From Caballeronia sp. M1242 (GTDB lineage Bacteria > Pseudomonadota > Gammaproteobacteria > Burkholderiales > Burkholderiaceae), in NCBI RefSeq assembly GCF_017220215.1, contig NZ_CP071129.1:1302001-1366000 (forward strand): a DNA stretch of 64,000 bases. The letters are read 5' to 3'. The position numbers were made by a program, and so were the translations under genes. The stretch's first letter is position 1. The number at the start of each line of letters is the position of its first letter. Under the pieces are notes generated by a model. It had not been told where the DNA came from. It saw only the letters and a list, made by a program, of their open reading frames with translations, and searched no databases. Shown here piece by piece: positions 54,718 to 64,000 of this stretch.

Positions 54718-55059
54718 TTACAGGCAGCCTTGAATGTCGCCGGTCGCGTCGCTGCCGGCTGCGCCCGAGGCGCGGAAGCCGACCCACGTACCCGAACCGG
54801 ACCACGACGGACGCACCACGGCCGCTGCGCCGTTAGGCGGCTGCTGGCCCGGAACGAACACGTCGACGGCCTGGTCGTTCGCGAGCGTGTCTTGCGAAAT
54901 CACCTGCTGCTGCGACTTCGTCGCCCACTGCTGGGAGATGCATTGCGCGACCACCTTCGGCGCCTTCTGGCTCGTGCCGACTTGCTGCACGCCGGCAGGC
55001 GGCTGCGCAGCACAGGCAGAGATCGCAACGGTCAATGCGAGCAAGGGGATATGTTTCAC
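54718..55059 (-). CDS. Small putative lipoprotein
   Basis: 113-aa protein with a lipoprotein signal, LALTVAISAC, lipobox Cys16. The mature part has one further pair of cysteines (AQCISQQW and the terminal GDIQGCL) that could form a disulfide, and a Trp/Gly-rich segment (PSWSGSGTWVGFRASG). No domain recognised. Ribosome site AGGAGG lies 5-6 nt before the ATG, which is unusually strong and suggests high expression. Monocistronic. Confidence 0.78.
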   Translation of the reverse strand: MKHIPLLALTVAISACAAQPPAGVQQVGTSQKAPKVVAQCISQQWATKSQQQVISQDTLANDQAVDVFVPGQQPPNGAAAVVRPSWSGSGTWVGFRASGAAGSDATGDIQGCL

Positions 55060-55175
55060 GTGACCTCCTTGTAGAGTCGCTCGATGTCGAGCGGGTTATA
55101 AGAGTGACGCGAGTCTGATGACAGAATCCTGGCCGCGTTTCGCGTTTTTCCCGCCGCTACCGCGCTTGCGTCCCG

Positions 55176-55853
55176 CTATTGCGACGCGCTTGCGCCCAGC
55201 AAGGGTTTCAACGTCGGCCAGACGTTGTTTAATAGCAAGGGTTGCGCCTGAGCCGTCGGATGAATCTGGTCGGACTGGAACATCGAAGGCTTGTCTTCGA
55301 TGCCGGCGAGCAGGAACGGCACCAGCGCGACGTGCTTGTCCTTGGCGATGCGCTCATACACCGCGTGGAACTTTTGCGAATAGTCCGGGCCGTAGTTGGG
55401 CGGCACATACATGCCGATGAGCAGCACTTTCGCGTGCGCCGCCTGCGACGCGTCGACGATGCCGCGAAGGTTCGCCTCCGTGGTCGCGAGCGGCACGCCG
55501 CGCAGCGCATCGTTGGCGCCCAGTTCCACAATAACGACTGCCGGCTTGATACGCGCGAGCACGGCGGTGAGGCGGGCGCGTCCGCCGCTCGTGGTGTCGC
55601 CGCTGATGCTCGAATTGGCGACGTTATAATCGAGACGCTCTTTGGCCAGCCGCTCGCGCAGCAGCGCGACCCAGCCGGTGTCGCGCGGCAGGCCGTATTC
55701 CGCCGAGAGACTGTCGCCCAGCACGACGATGGCGGGCTTCATTTGCGCCTCGGCAGCTTGAGCATGCGAGAAAGCGGCCGCTGACAACATCATGCTCGCG
55801 ATCGCTGCCTTCACGAAGCCGCGCGCGCTCCAGTTCTTATTCAAGGTGTCCAT
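55176..55853 (-). CDS. tesA: Periplasmic arylesterase / thioesterase I (TesA, GDSL family)
   Basis: 225-aa SGNH hydrolase acting on acyl-CoA, lysophospholipid and aryl esters. Block I VVLGDSLSAEYG (nucleophile Ser), block III VELGANDALRG, and block V DQIHPTAQ with the Asp/His pair. A signal peptide runs [20 protein letters not shown]...HAQA. The ATG at 55853 supplies its basic start, yet has no ribosome site; MM at 55790-55793 is the alternative. The chosen start codon overlaps that of the divergent ABC gene (shared CATG), as discussed in the findings. E. coli tesA and ybbA are divergent too. Confidence 0.88.
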   Translation of the reverse strand: MDTLNKNWSARGFVKAAIASMMLSAAAFSHAQAAEAQMKPAIVVLGDSLSAEYGLPRDTGWVALLRERLAKERLDYNVANSSISGDTTSGGRARLTAVLARIKPAVVIVELGANDALRGVPLATTEANLRGIVDASQAAHAKVLLIGMYVPPNYGPDYSQKFHAVYERIAKDKHVALVPFLLAGIEDKPSMFQSDQIHPTAQAQPLLLNNVWPTLKPLLGASASQ

Positions 55854-56553
55854 GCAAAACAATACTGAGCCGGTCATCGAAGTTCGGGGATTGAGCAAAC
55901 GGGTGAAGGACGCCACGGGCGAGCTGACGATTCTGGACAACATCGACTTGTCCATCGCGAAGGGTAGCAGCGTGGCGATCGTCGGCGCATCGGGATCGGG
56001 CAAGTCGACGTTGCTCGGCTTGCTCGCGGGATTGGACAGCGCGAGCGACGGCTCGGTTCGCCTGCTCGGCAAGGACCTGTCCGCACTGAACGAAGACGAG
56101 CGCGCCGCGCTCAGAAGCGGCGCTGTCGGCTTCGTGTTCCAGTCGTTCCAGTTGATGCCGCACCTGACCGCGCTCGAAAACGTCATGCTGCCGCTCGAAC
56201 TGCGCGCGGAGATGCCGCATGACCAGATCGCGCAGCGCGCGCGCTCGCTGCTCGATCAGGTCGGTCTCTCGCAACGGACCGGGCATTACCCGAAGCTGCT
56301 TTCGGGCGGCGAACAACAGCGCGTTGCGCTCGCGCGCGCCTTCGTCACGCATCCTGCCATTCTTTTCGCCGATGAACCCACGGGCAGCCTCGACGCCGCG
56401 ACCGGTTACGCGATCATCGACCTGATGTTCGAGATGAACGCGCGCAACGGCGCGACGCTCGTGCTCGTCACACACGACACCGAACTCGCGCAACGCTGCG
56501 ACGCGACCGTAACGATCGAAGCAGGGCGGCTCGTCAACGGTCTCGCGGTCTAG
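55852..56553 (+). CDS. ybbA: ABC transporter ATPase, YbbA/LolD-like
   Basis: 233-aa ATPase of the MacB/LolD/YbbA group. Walker [10 protein letters not shown] near 46, Q-loop [12 protein letters not shown], signature [13 protein letters not shown], Walker [25 protein letters not shown] lies 3-4 nt before the ATG at 55852. In E. coli YbbA pairs with the large permease YbbP, encoded next to it; here the next gene is pgi on the opposite strand, so the permease must be elsewhere or the ATPase is an orphan. Confidence 0.88.
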   Translation: MQNNTEPVIEVRGLSKRVKDATGELTILDNIDLSIAKGSSVAIVGASGSGKSTLLGLLAGLDSASDGSVRLLGKDLSALNEDERAALRSGAVGFVFQSFQLMPHLTALENVMLPLELRAEMPHDQIAQRARSLLDQVGLSQRTGHYPKLLSGGEQQRVALARAFVTHPAILFADEPTGSLDAATGYAIIDLMFEMNARNGATLVLVTHDTELAQRCDATVTIEAGRLVNGLAV

Positions 56554-56557
56554 ACAT

Positions 56558-56590
56558 GAAAACGCCCGCATCGGCGAAGATGCGGGCGTC
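56558..56590. terminator. Terminator between ybbA and pgi
   Basis: Perfect 11-bp stem ACGCCCGCATC / GATGCGGGCGT with loop GGCGAA, flanked by AAAA on the left so that it reads with TTTT on the pgi strand. Confidence 0.85.
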
Positions 56591-56605
56591 TGCACAAACG
56601 GCAAT

Positions 56606-58228
56606 TTAGCGCTTGAGCGCCTTGCGCGCGCGTTCGATCAACGCGGACGTCGACGAATCGTGCTTGGCCGGGTCCACGCTCGCTGCCGTGATATCCGCCT
56701 CGACGACCTTGCCCAGAATCTTGCCCAGTTCGACGCCCCACTGGTCGAACGAATTGATGTCCCACACCGTTCCCTGCACCAGCACCTTGTGCTCGTAAAG
56801 CGCGATCAGCGCGCCGAGCGACTGCGGGGTGAGCGCGTCGAGCAGGATGGTCGTCGTCGGCCGGTTGCCGGGGAAGCTCAGGTGCGTCGCGAGTTCTTCC
56901 TTGCCCGGACCGGCGACCTTCTTCGCTTCTTCGAGCGTGCGGCCGAGCATCAGCGCTTCGCTCTGCGCAAAACAGTTCGCAAGCAGCTTCGCGTGATGAT
57001 CGACGAGCGGGTGTTCCGGCGTCAGCAGCGCGATGAAGTCGATCGGGATGATGGTCGGCCCTTGATGCAGCATCTGGAAGAACGCGTGCTGGCCGTTCGT
57101 GCCGGGCTCGCCCCAGATCACCGCGGCGGTCGGGTAGTCGACCATGCCGCCGTCGAGCGTCGCGGACTTGCCGTTGCTTTCCATCTCCAGTTGCTGAAGA
57201 TACGACGGCAGATAGTGCAGCGCCTGTGAATACGGCGCGACGAGATCGCTTTGCGAGCCGAAGAAGTTGCGATACCAGATGCCGATCATGCCCATCAGCA
57301 CTGGCAGGTTCTGCGCGAGCGGCGCGGTGCGGAAATGCTGATCCATCGCGTCGGCGCCTTGCAGCAGCGCCTCGAAGTTCTGCGGCCCGACCGACAGCAT
57401 GATCGACAGTCCGACCGCCGACCACAGCGAATAGCGCCCGCCGACCCAGTCCCACATCTCGAAGACGTTTTCCTTCGCGATGCCGAACTTCACGACCTCG
57501 GCCGTATTCGCCGACACGCCGACAAAGTGCTTAGACAGCTGGTCTTCCGGACAGCCCTGTTCGAGGAACCAGTCGCGCATGGAGTGCGCGTTGGTCATGG
57601 TTTCGAGCGTGGTGAAGGTCTTCGAGACGACGATGGCGAGCGTCTCTTCCGCGTCGATCTGTTGCAGCACGCTATAGAGATCGGCGCCGTCGACGTTGGA
57701 GACGAAGTGCGTATCCAGTTCCTTCGACGCGAGATGATGCAGCGCGTGCACGACCATCTTCGGCCCAAGATCCGAGCCGCCGATGCCGATGTTCACCACA
57801 TGGCGAATGCGCTTGCCGGTATAGCCGGTCCACGAACCGCCGCGGACTTTGTCGGCGAACGCGGCCATCTTCGCTTTTTCTTTCTGCACCTGTTCGTGGA
57901 ACGGCGCATCGGGCGACTGCGCGCGCAGCGCCGTGTGCAGCGCGGCGCGGCCTTCGGTGACGTTGACGGTTTCGCCGGCGAACATCGCGTCGCGGCGCTT
58001 CGTGACGCCGGCTTCTTCGGCGAGCTGGACGAGCAGTTCGAGCGTGGCGTCGGTGATGCGGTTCTTCGAGAAATCGATCGTGAGGCCGCCGCCTTCGAAC
58101 GTCAGGCGCTCGGCGCGCGTCGGCGCCGTGTCGTTTTGCGGCGCGAACCAGTCGCGCAAGCGCTCGCCGGAGATGGCATCGTAGTGCGATTGGAGCGCCG
58201 ACCAGGCAGGGTGCGATTTGAGCGTCAT
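56606..58228 (-). CDS. pgi: Glucose-6-phosphate isomerase
   Basis: 540-aa enzyme interconverting glucose 6-phosphate and fructose 6-phosphate. Sugar-phosphate loop [29 protein letters not shown], catalytic Glu in [15 protein letters not shown] with the neighbouring His, and the Lys region [10 protein letters not shown] near the end. The ATG at 58228 (MTLKSHPAW) gives the usual length; longer open reading is upstream noise. Confidence 0.97.
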   Translation of the reverse strand: MTLKSHPAWSALQSHYDAISGERLRDWFAPQNDTAPTRAERLTFEGGGLTIDFSKNRITDATLELLVQLAEEAGVTKRRDAMFAGETVNVTEGRAALHTALRAQSPDAPFHEQVQKEKAKMAAFADKVRGGSWTGYTGKRIRHVVNIGIGGSDLGPKMVVHALHHLASKELDTHFVSNVDGADLYSVLQQIDAEETLAIVVSKTFTTLETMTNAHSMRDWFLEQGCPEDQLSKHFVGVSANTAEVVKFGIAKENVFEMWDWVGGRYSLWSAVGLSIMLSVGPQNFEALLQGADAMDQHFRTAPLAQNLPVLMGMIGIWYRNFFGSQSDLVAPYSQALHYLPSYLQQLEMESNGKSATLDGGMVDYPTAAVIWGEPGTNGQHAFFQMLHQGPTIIPIDFIALLTPEHPLVDHHAKLLANCFAQSEALMLGRTLEEAKKVAGPGKEELATHLSFPGNRPTTTILLDALTPQSLGALIALYEHKVLVQGTVWDINSFDQWGVELGKILGKVVEADITAASVDPAKHDSSTSALIERARKALKR

Positions 58229-58424
58229 AGCGGTCTGATAGTCCAGAGTGACAGTGGGAAACGTCCGTGCGGATGCGGTTTGCCGAGGCTGCGTACTGCG
58301 ACCATCGAAGGTTCGTGAACGCGGTGCGTGCCGCCGCGGATGCCCGAATCGAAGCAACGAATCAAAGGGAGTATAGCGACCATGCGTGAATGGATGCTTG
58401 CAAGCCGTCACACGCGCCGCGGCG

Positions 58425-59978
58425 TTAGCCGTTCGGCGGATAAAACAGGCGGTTGATGAGACTGCGTACCTCGGGCGCGAGTTCGCCCGCCGTGAGCCCG
58501 GCCGGTCCGATGCCGCGACCGGTCAGCGACTGCGCGGCCAGTCCGTGCAGATAGACGCCCGCGAGCGCCGCTTCGTACTGCGGCAGCTTTTGCGCGAGCA
58601 ATGCGCCGATCAGGCCGCCGAGCACGTCGCCGGTGCCGCCTGTGGCGAGTCCCGCGTTGCCGGTCGGATTCACGGCGACGCGGCCATCCGGCGACGCGAT
58701 CACGGTGCCCGATCCTTTCAGCACGACGACAGCTGCGTAGCGCGCCGAAAGCTGGCGCGCTGCGGCAATGCGATCCGCCTGCACGGCTTTCGCGTCGGAT
58801 TGCAGAAGCCGCGCGGCCTCCAGCGGATGAGGCGTCAGCACGCACGGATCGCCCGCGCGGCCGCGCGCCGCGACTTCGCCCGCGAGCGCGTCGTCAGTCG
58901 CGACGAGATTGAGCGCGTCCGCATCGAGGAGCTTGGGCATGTCTAGCTTGAGGACATCGGCGAGCACGCGCTTCGCGCGATCCGTCTTGCCCATGCCGCA
59001 GCCGATGGCGAGCGCATCCGTCTTGTCGAGCGCGAAGCCGTCGACGTGATGCAGCATCAGCTCGGGATGCGGCGGGTCGTACGGCGGGCCGCCTTCGCCC
59101 AGAAACGCGACGTGGACCTTACCCGCGCCCGCATAGAGCGCCATGCGCGCCGCGAGGATCGGCGCGCCGCACATGCCCGTGTCGCCGCCCACGACGGCCA
59201 GCGTGCCGAACGTGCCCTTGTTGGTCGCGAAGTCGCGCGGCGGCAGGCTCGCCCGGAAAAGCGCCGTCGCGTTGAGCAAGATCGCGGGCGCGGCGGGCGG
59301 CTCCACGTCCAGCGTCGCGACGTGCAGCGTGCCGCATAGATCGCGGCCGAGCGCGGTGATGAGGCCCGGCTTCGCGCCGATGAACGTGATCGTCGTGTTC
59401 GCGCAGAGCGCCTCGCCGCCGCCGACGGGCACGCCGGTATCGCTGTCGAGGCCGCTCGGCACATCGAGCGCGAGCACGCGGCCGGATTGCTGCGCGCGAC
59501 GCGACATGCGCGCGGCCAGCGTCGCGAAGACGCCGTCGAGCGGGCGCGTGAGTCCGATGCCGAACATGCCGTCGACGAGCCAGCCGAAACCGTCGAAGGA
59601 CGCGGGCGGTTCGCTTTCGATCGGCACGCCGGCCGCCTGCGCGGCATCGAGCGCCCAGCGGGCGTCGTCGGGCTTGACGGCTATCGGCATGCAAACCTCG
59701 ACGGCCACGCCCGCGCGGTGCAGATGCTCGGCGACCACGAGCGCATCGCCGCCGTTGTTGCCGGGGCCGGCCGCGATCCACACGGGCAGCGCGCGGGCCT
59801 CGGGATCGCGGGAGAGGGCATCGAGCAGATACTGCGCGGCGGCCGCGCCCGCGCGGGCCATCAGCGTGTGCGGCGGCAGCGCGGCGGCGGCTCGCGCTTC
59901 GAGACTGCGCAGCTCCGCAAGCGTGAAGAGCGGGAGCGCGTCGTCGTCGGGCGTGAAGTAGGAAGCGGATGCGGTCAT
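58425..59978 (-). CDS. nnr: Bifunctional NAD(P)H-hydrate repair enzyme
   Basis: 517-aa fusion of two repair activities. N-terminal YjeF_N epimerase (residues about 15-220) with [18 protein letters not shown] and [14 protein letters not shown]-terminal ribokinase-like dehydratase (about 230-510) with [47 protein letters not shown] and [16 protein letters not shown]. It restores NADH and NADPH damaged by hydration, using ADP or ATP. The ATG at 59978 ([10 protein letters not shown]) starts the folded part. Confidence 0.94.
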   Translation of the reverse strand: MTASASYFTPDDDALPLFTLAELRSLEARAAAALPPHTLMARAGAAAAQYLLDALSRDPEARALPVWIAAGPGNNGGDALVVAEHLHRAGVAVEVCMPIAVKPDDARWALDAAQAAGVPIESEPPASFDGFGWLVDGMFGIGLTRPLDGVFATLAARMSRRAQQSGRVLALDVPSGLDSDTGVPVGGGEALCANTTITFIGAKPGLITALGRDLCGTLHVATLDVEPPAAPAILLNATALFRASLPPRDFATNKGTFGTLAVVGGDTGMCGAPILAARMALYAGAGKVHVAFLGEGGPPYDPPHPELMLHHVDGFALDKTDALAIGCGMGKTDRAKRVLADVLKLDMPKLLDADALNLVATDDALAGEVAARGRAGDPCVLTPHPLEAARLLQSDAKAVQADRIAAARQLSARYAAVVVLKGSGTVIASPDGRVAVNPTGNAGLATGGTGDVLGGLIGALLAQKLPQYEAALAGVYLHGLAAQSLTGRGIGPAGLTAGELAPEVRSLINRLFYPPNG

Positions 59979-60100
59979 GATGGCGCGAACGAAGGGTCGG
60001 CAAAGAAGGCAGAAGCGTTCCGGCTCGCACCCTTCATGCCACACCGCGCGGGGCGGGCGACTTGCGCCTCGAAGCGCGTCAGAAGCGCGTCAGACGCGAA

Positions 60101-61393
60101 TCAAAAACGTTCGACGCCGATGGCCGCTAGCGTCTCGGCGGGAAGATCGGGCGCGACACCGGAGACGAGATCCGCGACCACTTTAGCAGACCCGCACGCG
60201 AGGCCCCAGCCCGCCGGACCGTGCGCCGCGTTGACGAAAAGACGCGGATGCCGCGTCGCGCCGACGACCGGCAGCCCGTCCGCCGAAAGCAGCCGCAAGC
60301 CGTCCCACGAACGCGCAGCCGATACGCGCGCGGCGCCCGGAATCCAGTCGTGCGTGCCTTGGCCGAGCACGTCGAAGGCGCGGCGCGCGAGCCCGGCGCG
60401 CGCGGGTTTGTCGGCCTTCGCGAAACTCTGGAAAACGCCCGCGCCGCCGACGCGCAGCCGCTGATGCACCCGCGACATCGTGATGCGCTTCACCGAATCG
60501 ACCACCGTGATATGCGGCGCGCGTTCCTCGTAGGCGACGGGCGCGGTCAGCGTATGCACGCGCAGCGGATACAGCGAAGGCGTGGAGCGAAAGCCGCCGA
60601 CGAGCGCGGGCGTATCCGCGCCCGCCGCGACGACGACCGCATCGGCGGATATGACTTCGGCGTCGGCATGGCGCCTCTTGTCGTCCTTCGAGCGAGCAAG
60701 TTCGACCGCAGCGCGCCGGTCCTCGAGCCGCAGCGACGCCACTTCGCAATTCATGCGGAACTCGACGCCGGCTTCTTCCAGCAATTGCTTGAGTTGCTTC
60801 GTGAAAAGCGGGCAGTTGGCGGTGCGTTCTTCGGGAAGCAGAACGCCGCCTGCGAACGCGGGATCGTCCGGCACGGAGGGCTCCGCCCGCACGCATTCGT
60901 CCGGCGCAAGCGGCCGGTGGGGCACGCCAAAGCTCTTCAGAAGTTCGATGGCCGGCTGCGCGTCGTCGAGTTCGCGGGCGTGCCGGAAGACGTGCAGCAT
61001 GCCGACGCGCTGCTCGTAGTCGAGCTCGAAGCGCGTTTCGATATCGGCAAGCGCGCGCCGCGACAGTTCGACGAGCGGCTGCAGGCGCGCGTACTGCGCC
61101 GCGAACGCCTGCGGATCGCGCAGCTCGCCGAGTCGCTTGAGAAAATCGCGCGCGGCGCCGTCGAAGCCGGTTTTCACGATCATGCCGCTTTGCTTCGCGC
61201 GGCTCGACGCCATGAATGTCGGCCCGAACCAGACGTCGAGCGGCGAGGGCAGAAGCGCGCCGCCCTGGCCGTACGTCGCGCCTTGCGCGACGGTCGCGTG
61301 GCGCTCGATCACAGAGACGCGATGCCCGGCCGCGTGCAACTGATAAGCGGTGGCGATGCCGGCGATTCCTCCGCCGATGACGATGACATCCAT
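60101..61393 (-). CDS. FAD-dependent D-amino acid dehydrogenase (DadA-like)
   Basis: 430-aa DAO-family flavoprotein. The FAD loop is VIVIGGGIAGIATAYQLHAAGHRVSVIER at the extreme N-terminus; DadA features include LLPSPLDVWFGPTF after the loop and GLRLLSADGLPVVGATRHPRLFVNAAHGPAGWGLACGSAKVVADL at the end. It would oxidise D-amino acids (D-alanine in the type enzyme) to keto acids and pass electrons to the respiratory chain. Glycine-oxidase-like and other DAO members cannot be excluded; no alanine racemase gene is adjacent. Start at 61393. Confidence 0.85.
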   Translation of the reverse strand: MDVIVIGGGIAGIATAYQLHAAGHRVSVIERHATVAQGATYGQGGALLPSPLDVWFGPTFMASSRAKQSGMIVKTGFDGAARDFLKRLGELRDPQAFAAQYARLQPLVELSRRALADIETRFELDYEQRVGMLHVFRHARELDDAQPAIELLKSFGVPHRPLAPDECVRAEPSVPDDPAFAGGVLLPEERTANCPLFTKQLKQLLEEAGVEFRMNCEVASLRLEDRRAAVELARSKDDKRRHADAEVISADAVVVAAGADTPALVGGFRSTPSLYPLRVHTLTAPVAYEERAPHITVVDSVKRITMSRVHQRLRVGGAGVFQSFAKADKPARAGLARRAFDVLGQGTHDWIPGAARVSAARSWDGLRLLSADGLPVVGATRHPRLFVNAAHGPAGWGLACGSAKVVADLVSGVAPDLPAETLAAIGVERF

Positions 61394-61793
61394 GACTTTT
61401 TGTGCCCGAGGGCGGGAGAACGCACGCGCGGCGCAGCGCATCGAGCGCCCGGCGAGCCGCGTGTCCTGACGGTAAGACGGCAGGCGCGGCGGCATGCCGC
61501 GCCCGAAGAAAGCGCGCCATGATAGCGCCAAATGCGTCGTCCAGGGACGGCCGTTCGGGAACCGCTACTGTGTCAAAAAGCGTGTCACTCAGCCGCGCGA
61601 CCGAGCCTCAGAATTTCAGGACGACAGGCGCCACCGCGACGGCACTGCCCGGCCGGGCGCGGCCGATTTCGAGATGTATCCGGGTTATAATCGCGGTCTT
61701 CACTCCGCCTCACGCCGCTTTCCCGCACTCGGCGCGCCGAGTGCCATCGAGCGGCTCACAGACGTCATCGACGCACCGTCACAATGGCCCATT
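61394..61793. other. Divergent intergenic region between the DadA-like gene and purL
   Basis: About 400 bp with no gene. A perfect TATAAT at 61686-61691 points toward purL and gives a leader of about 95 nt; its -35 (CCGATT, 17 nt upstream) is weak. No PurR-like operator was recognised. Confidence 0.5.
61663..61691 (+). promoter_or_regulatory. Candidate purL promoter
   Basis: TATAAT at 61686-61691, with CCGATT 17 nt upstream as a poor -35. Confidence 0.45.
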
Positions 61794-64000
61794 TCTCGTG
61801 TTTCCCCGGCGCTTCGGCCCTCTCCGATTTCCGTCAGGCTCGTCTTCTCGAAACGCTCGCCCGCATCGACGCCAACATCGTCGGCGTGCGCGGACAATTC
61901 CTGCATTTCGTCAACGCGTCCGAGCCGCTCAGCGACGAGGACACGAACCGCATCCACGCGCTGATGCACTACGGCACGCCGTTCGCGGACCAGAAAGAGC
62001 GCGGCCATGTCGAGACGTTCCTCGTCGTGCCGCGCTTCGGCACGGTGTCGCCGTGGGCGAGCAAGGCGACCGACATCGCGCATCACTGCGGTCTGGCGCA
62101 GGTGCGGCGCATCGAGCGCGGCGTCGAGTATTCGGTCGTCATGAAAAGCGGGCTGCTCGGCGGCAAGAAGGCGTTGTCGGACGAGGCGCGCGCGCAGGTC
62201 GCGGCCGCGCTGCACGATCGCATGACGGAAAGCGTCGCGGCATCGCGCGATCAGGCGCTGCATCTCTTCGATGAACTGCCCGCGAAGCCGCTGCAGACGG
62301 TCGATATCATCGGCACCGGGCGCTCGGCGCTGGAAGCGGCGAACGTCGAACTGGGCCTCGCGCTGGCGGATGACGAGATCGATTATCTGGTGAACGCGTT
62401 CCAGAGCCTCGGGCGCAATCCGACCGATGTCGAATTGATGATGTTCGCGCAGGCCAACAGCGAGCACTGCCGCCACAAGATTTTCAACGGTGAGTGGACC
62501 ATCGACGGCGAGAAGCAGGACATGTCGCTCTTCCAGATGATCCGCAACACCGAGAAGCTGAATCACGAAGGGACAGTCGTCGCGTATTCGGACAACTCGG
62601 CGATCATGCGGGGCGGCGTGGCGGAACGCTGGTTCCCGCGCGGCGAGAGCGAGCATTACGAGCGCCACGTCGAGCTGACGCACACGCTGATGAAGGTCGA
62701 GACGCACAATCACCCGACCGCCATCTCCCCGTTCGCGGGCGCGGCGACGGGCTCGGGCGGCGAAATCCGCGACGAGGGCGCGACCGGCCGCGGCGCGCGT
62801 CCGAAAGCAGGTCTTGCGGGCTTCACGGTGTCGAATCTGGATTTGCCCGATGCCCGTCAAAAGTGGGAAAACGCCCGCGACAGCGCCACGCCGCCGTCCG
62901 CGCGCAATCCCGCCGACACGCACGAGCCGTATGGCCGCCCGAACCGCATCGCTTCGCCGTTGCAGATCATGATCGACGGCCCGATCGGCGCGGCTGCGTT
63001 CAACAACGAATTCGGCCGGCCGAATCTCGGCGGCTACTTCCGCGCCTACGAGCAGAACGTCGGCGGCCGGGTGCGCGGCTATCACAAGCCGATCATGATC
63101 GCGGGCGGCATCGGCAATATCTCGGACCAGCACACGCACAAGCACGACTTGCCGGCCGGCACGCTCCTGATCCAGATCGGCGGACCGGGCATGCGCATCG
63201 GCATGGGCGGCGGCGCGGCTTCGTCGATGGCCACGGGCGCGAACACCGCCGAGCTCGACTTCGATTCCGTGCAGCGCGGCAATCCCGAAATCCAGCGCCG
63301 GGCGCAGGAAGTCATCAATGCGTGCTGGCAGATGGGCGAGCGCAACCCGATTCTGTCGATTCACGACGTCGGCGCGGGCGGCATCTCGAATGCGTTCCCC
63401 GAACTCGTCGACGGCGCGGGCAAGGGCGCGCGCTTTGAACTGCGCAAGGTGCAACTCGAAGAAAGCGGCCTGTCGCCGCGCGAAATCTGGTCAAACGAGG
63501 CGCAAGAGCGTTACGTGCTGGCCATCGCGCCCGCCGATCTGCCCGCGTTCGAAGCCATCTGCGCGCGCGAGCGTTGCCCGGTCGCGGTCGTCGGCGTCGC
63601 GACGGAAGAGCGTCAACTGAAGCTGATCGACGACGAGAATGAAGGCCAGCAGCCCGTCGACATGCCGATGGACGTGCTGCTCGGCAAGCCGCCGAAGATG
63701 CATCGCGACGTGAAGCGCGAGCGCGCGCAGTTCGAGCCGGTCGATGTCACCGGCCTCGCGCTATCGGAAGTCGCGCTCGACGTGCTGAAGCATCCGACGG
63801 TGGCGAGCAAGTCGTTCCTGATCACCATCGGCGACCGCTCGGTGGGCGGCACGACCGCGCGCGACCAGTTCGTGGGTCCGTGGCAGGTGCCCGTCGCCGA
63901 CTGCGCGATCACGACGATGGACTACGCGGGCTTTCGCGGCGAAGCCATGACGATGGCCGAGCGCACGCCGCTCGCCGTCATCGACGCGCCGGCTTCCGGC
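61794..64000 (+). CDS. purL: Phosphoribosylformylglycinamidine synthase (N-terminal part)
   Basis: 735 residues are present and the gene continues beyond the window; the large single-chain enzyme is about 1300-1370 aa. It makes FGAM from FGAR, glutamine and ATP in purine synthesis. Visible: N-terminal PurS-like domain ([17 protein letters not shown]), linker ([30 protein letters not shown]), and first synthetase domain with [28 protein letters not shown] in the family register and [13 protein letters not shown]. The glutaminase domain would be at the missing C-terminus. Confidence 0.97.

Noticed and set aside
60060..60100. Short direct repeats of AGCGCGTCAGA after the DadA-like gene
   Set aside because: Only two or three 11-nt copies in GC-rich DNA; too small to support a feature.

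Overview
The window is a gene-dense, high-GC chromosomal segment from a beta-proteobacterium of the Burkholderiaceae, most likely Burkholderia sensu lato (Paraburkholderia or Caballeronia type; I cannot fix the genus by eye). The grounds are the arn (Ara4N) operon with ArnA split into two genes, the tig-clpP-clpX-lon-hupB-tRNA-ppiD order, the hom-thrC operon next to alaA, and the codon use. I see no insertion sequence, prophage or CRISPR array. Almost all genes are core housekeeping genes. The novelty lies in the intergenic DNA.

Layout. 1-9.3 kb, minus strand: a lipid A aminoarabinose operon (arnT, SMR flippase, arnB, arnC, arnA formyltransferase, arnA decarboxylase, arnD), then bcp, a candidate structured small RNA, and a PhoH/PIN-domain protein cut by the window edge. 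9.6-16.3 kb: an Mth938-domain protein, then alaA-hom-thrC (alanine and threonine synthesis) and an ABC-F ATPase of the YbiT type. 16.4-19.4 kb, minus: DUF1289, outer-membrane phospholipase PldA, MntH. 19.9-24.0 kb: potFGHI polyamine importer. 24.1-30.0 kb, minus: a serine/threonine dehydratase, argE and mfd, with ispD-ispF starting divergently from mfd. 31.4-35.0 kb, minus: ahpC-ahpD peroxidase pair and ompR-envZ.

35.2-45.0 kb is the most unusual part. It holds a small exported protein, a short DUF1501 protein, and a nine-unit 70-bp tandem array that joins the 3' end of the DUF1501 gene to the 3' end of a squalene/phytoene-synthase-like gene. A tRNA-Leu follows, then a DUF2946-TonB receptor-PepSY cassette (probably copper linked) whose promoter spacer is occupied by a perfect 16-bp palindrome. 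After that comes a second tandem array of 152-bp units derived from the 3' end of the glycerate kinase gene.

45.5-54.6 kb is the protein quality-control block: trigger factor, ClpP, ClpX, Lon, HU-beta, tRNA-Val, tRNA-Asp and the periplasmic folding factor PpiD. 54.7-64 kb: a small lipoprotein, tesA and a ybbA-like ABC ATPase whose start codons overlap head to head, pgi, the NAD(P)H-hydrate repair enzyme, a DadA-type oxidase, and the first half of purL.

The observations I would follow first are the two gene-3'-end tandem arrays, the rod-like small RNA next to bcp, and the palindrome-gated DUF2946 operon.
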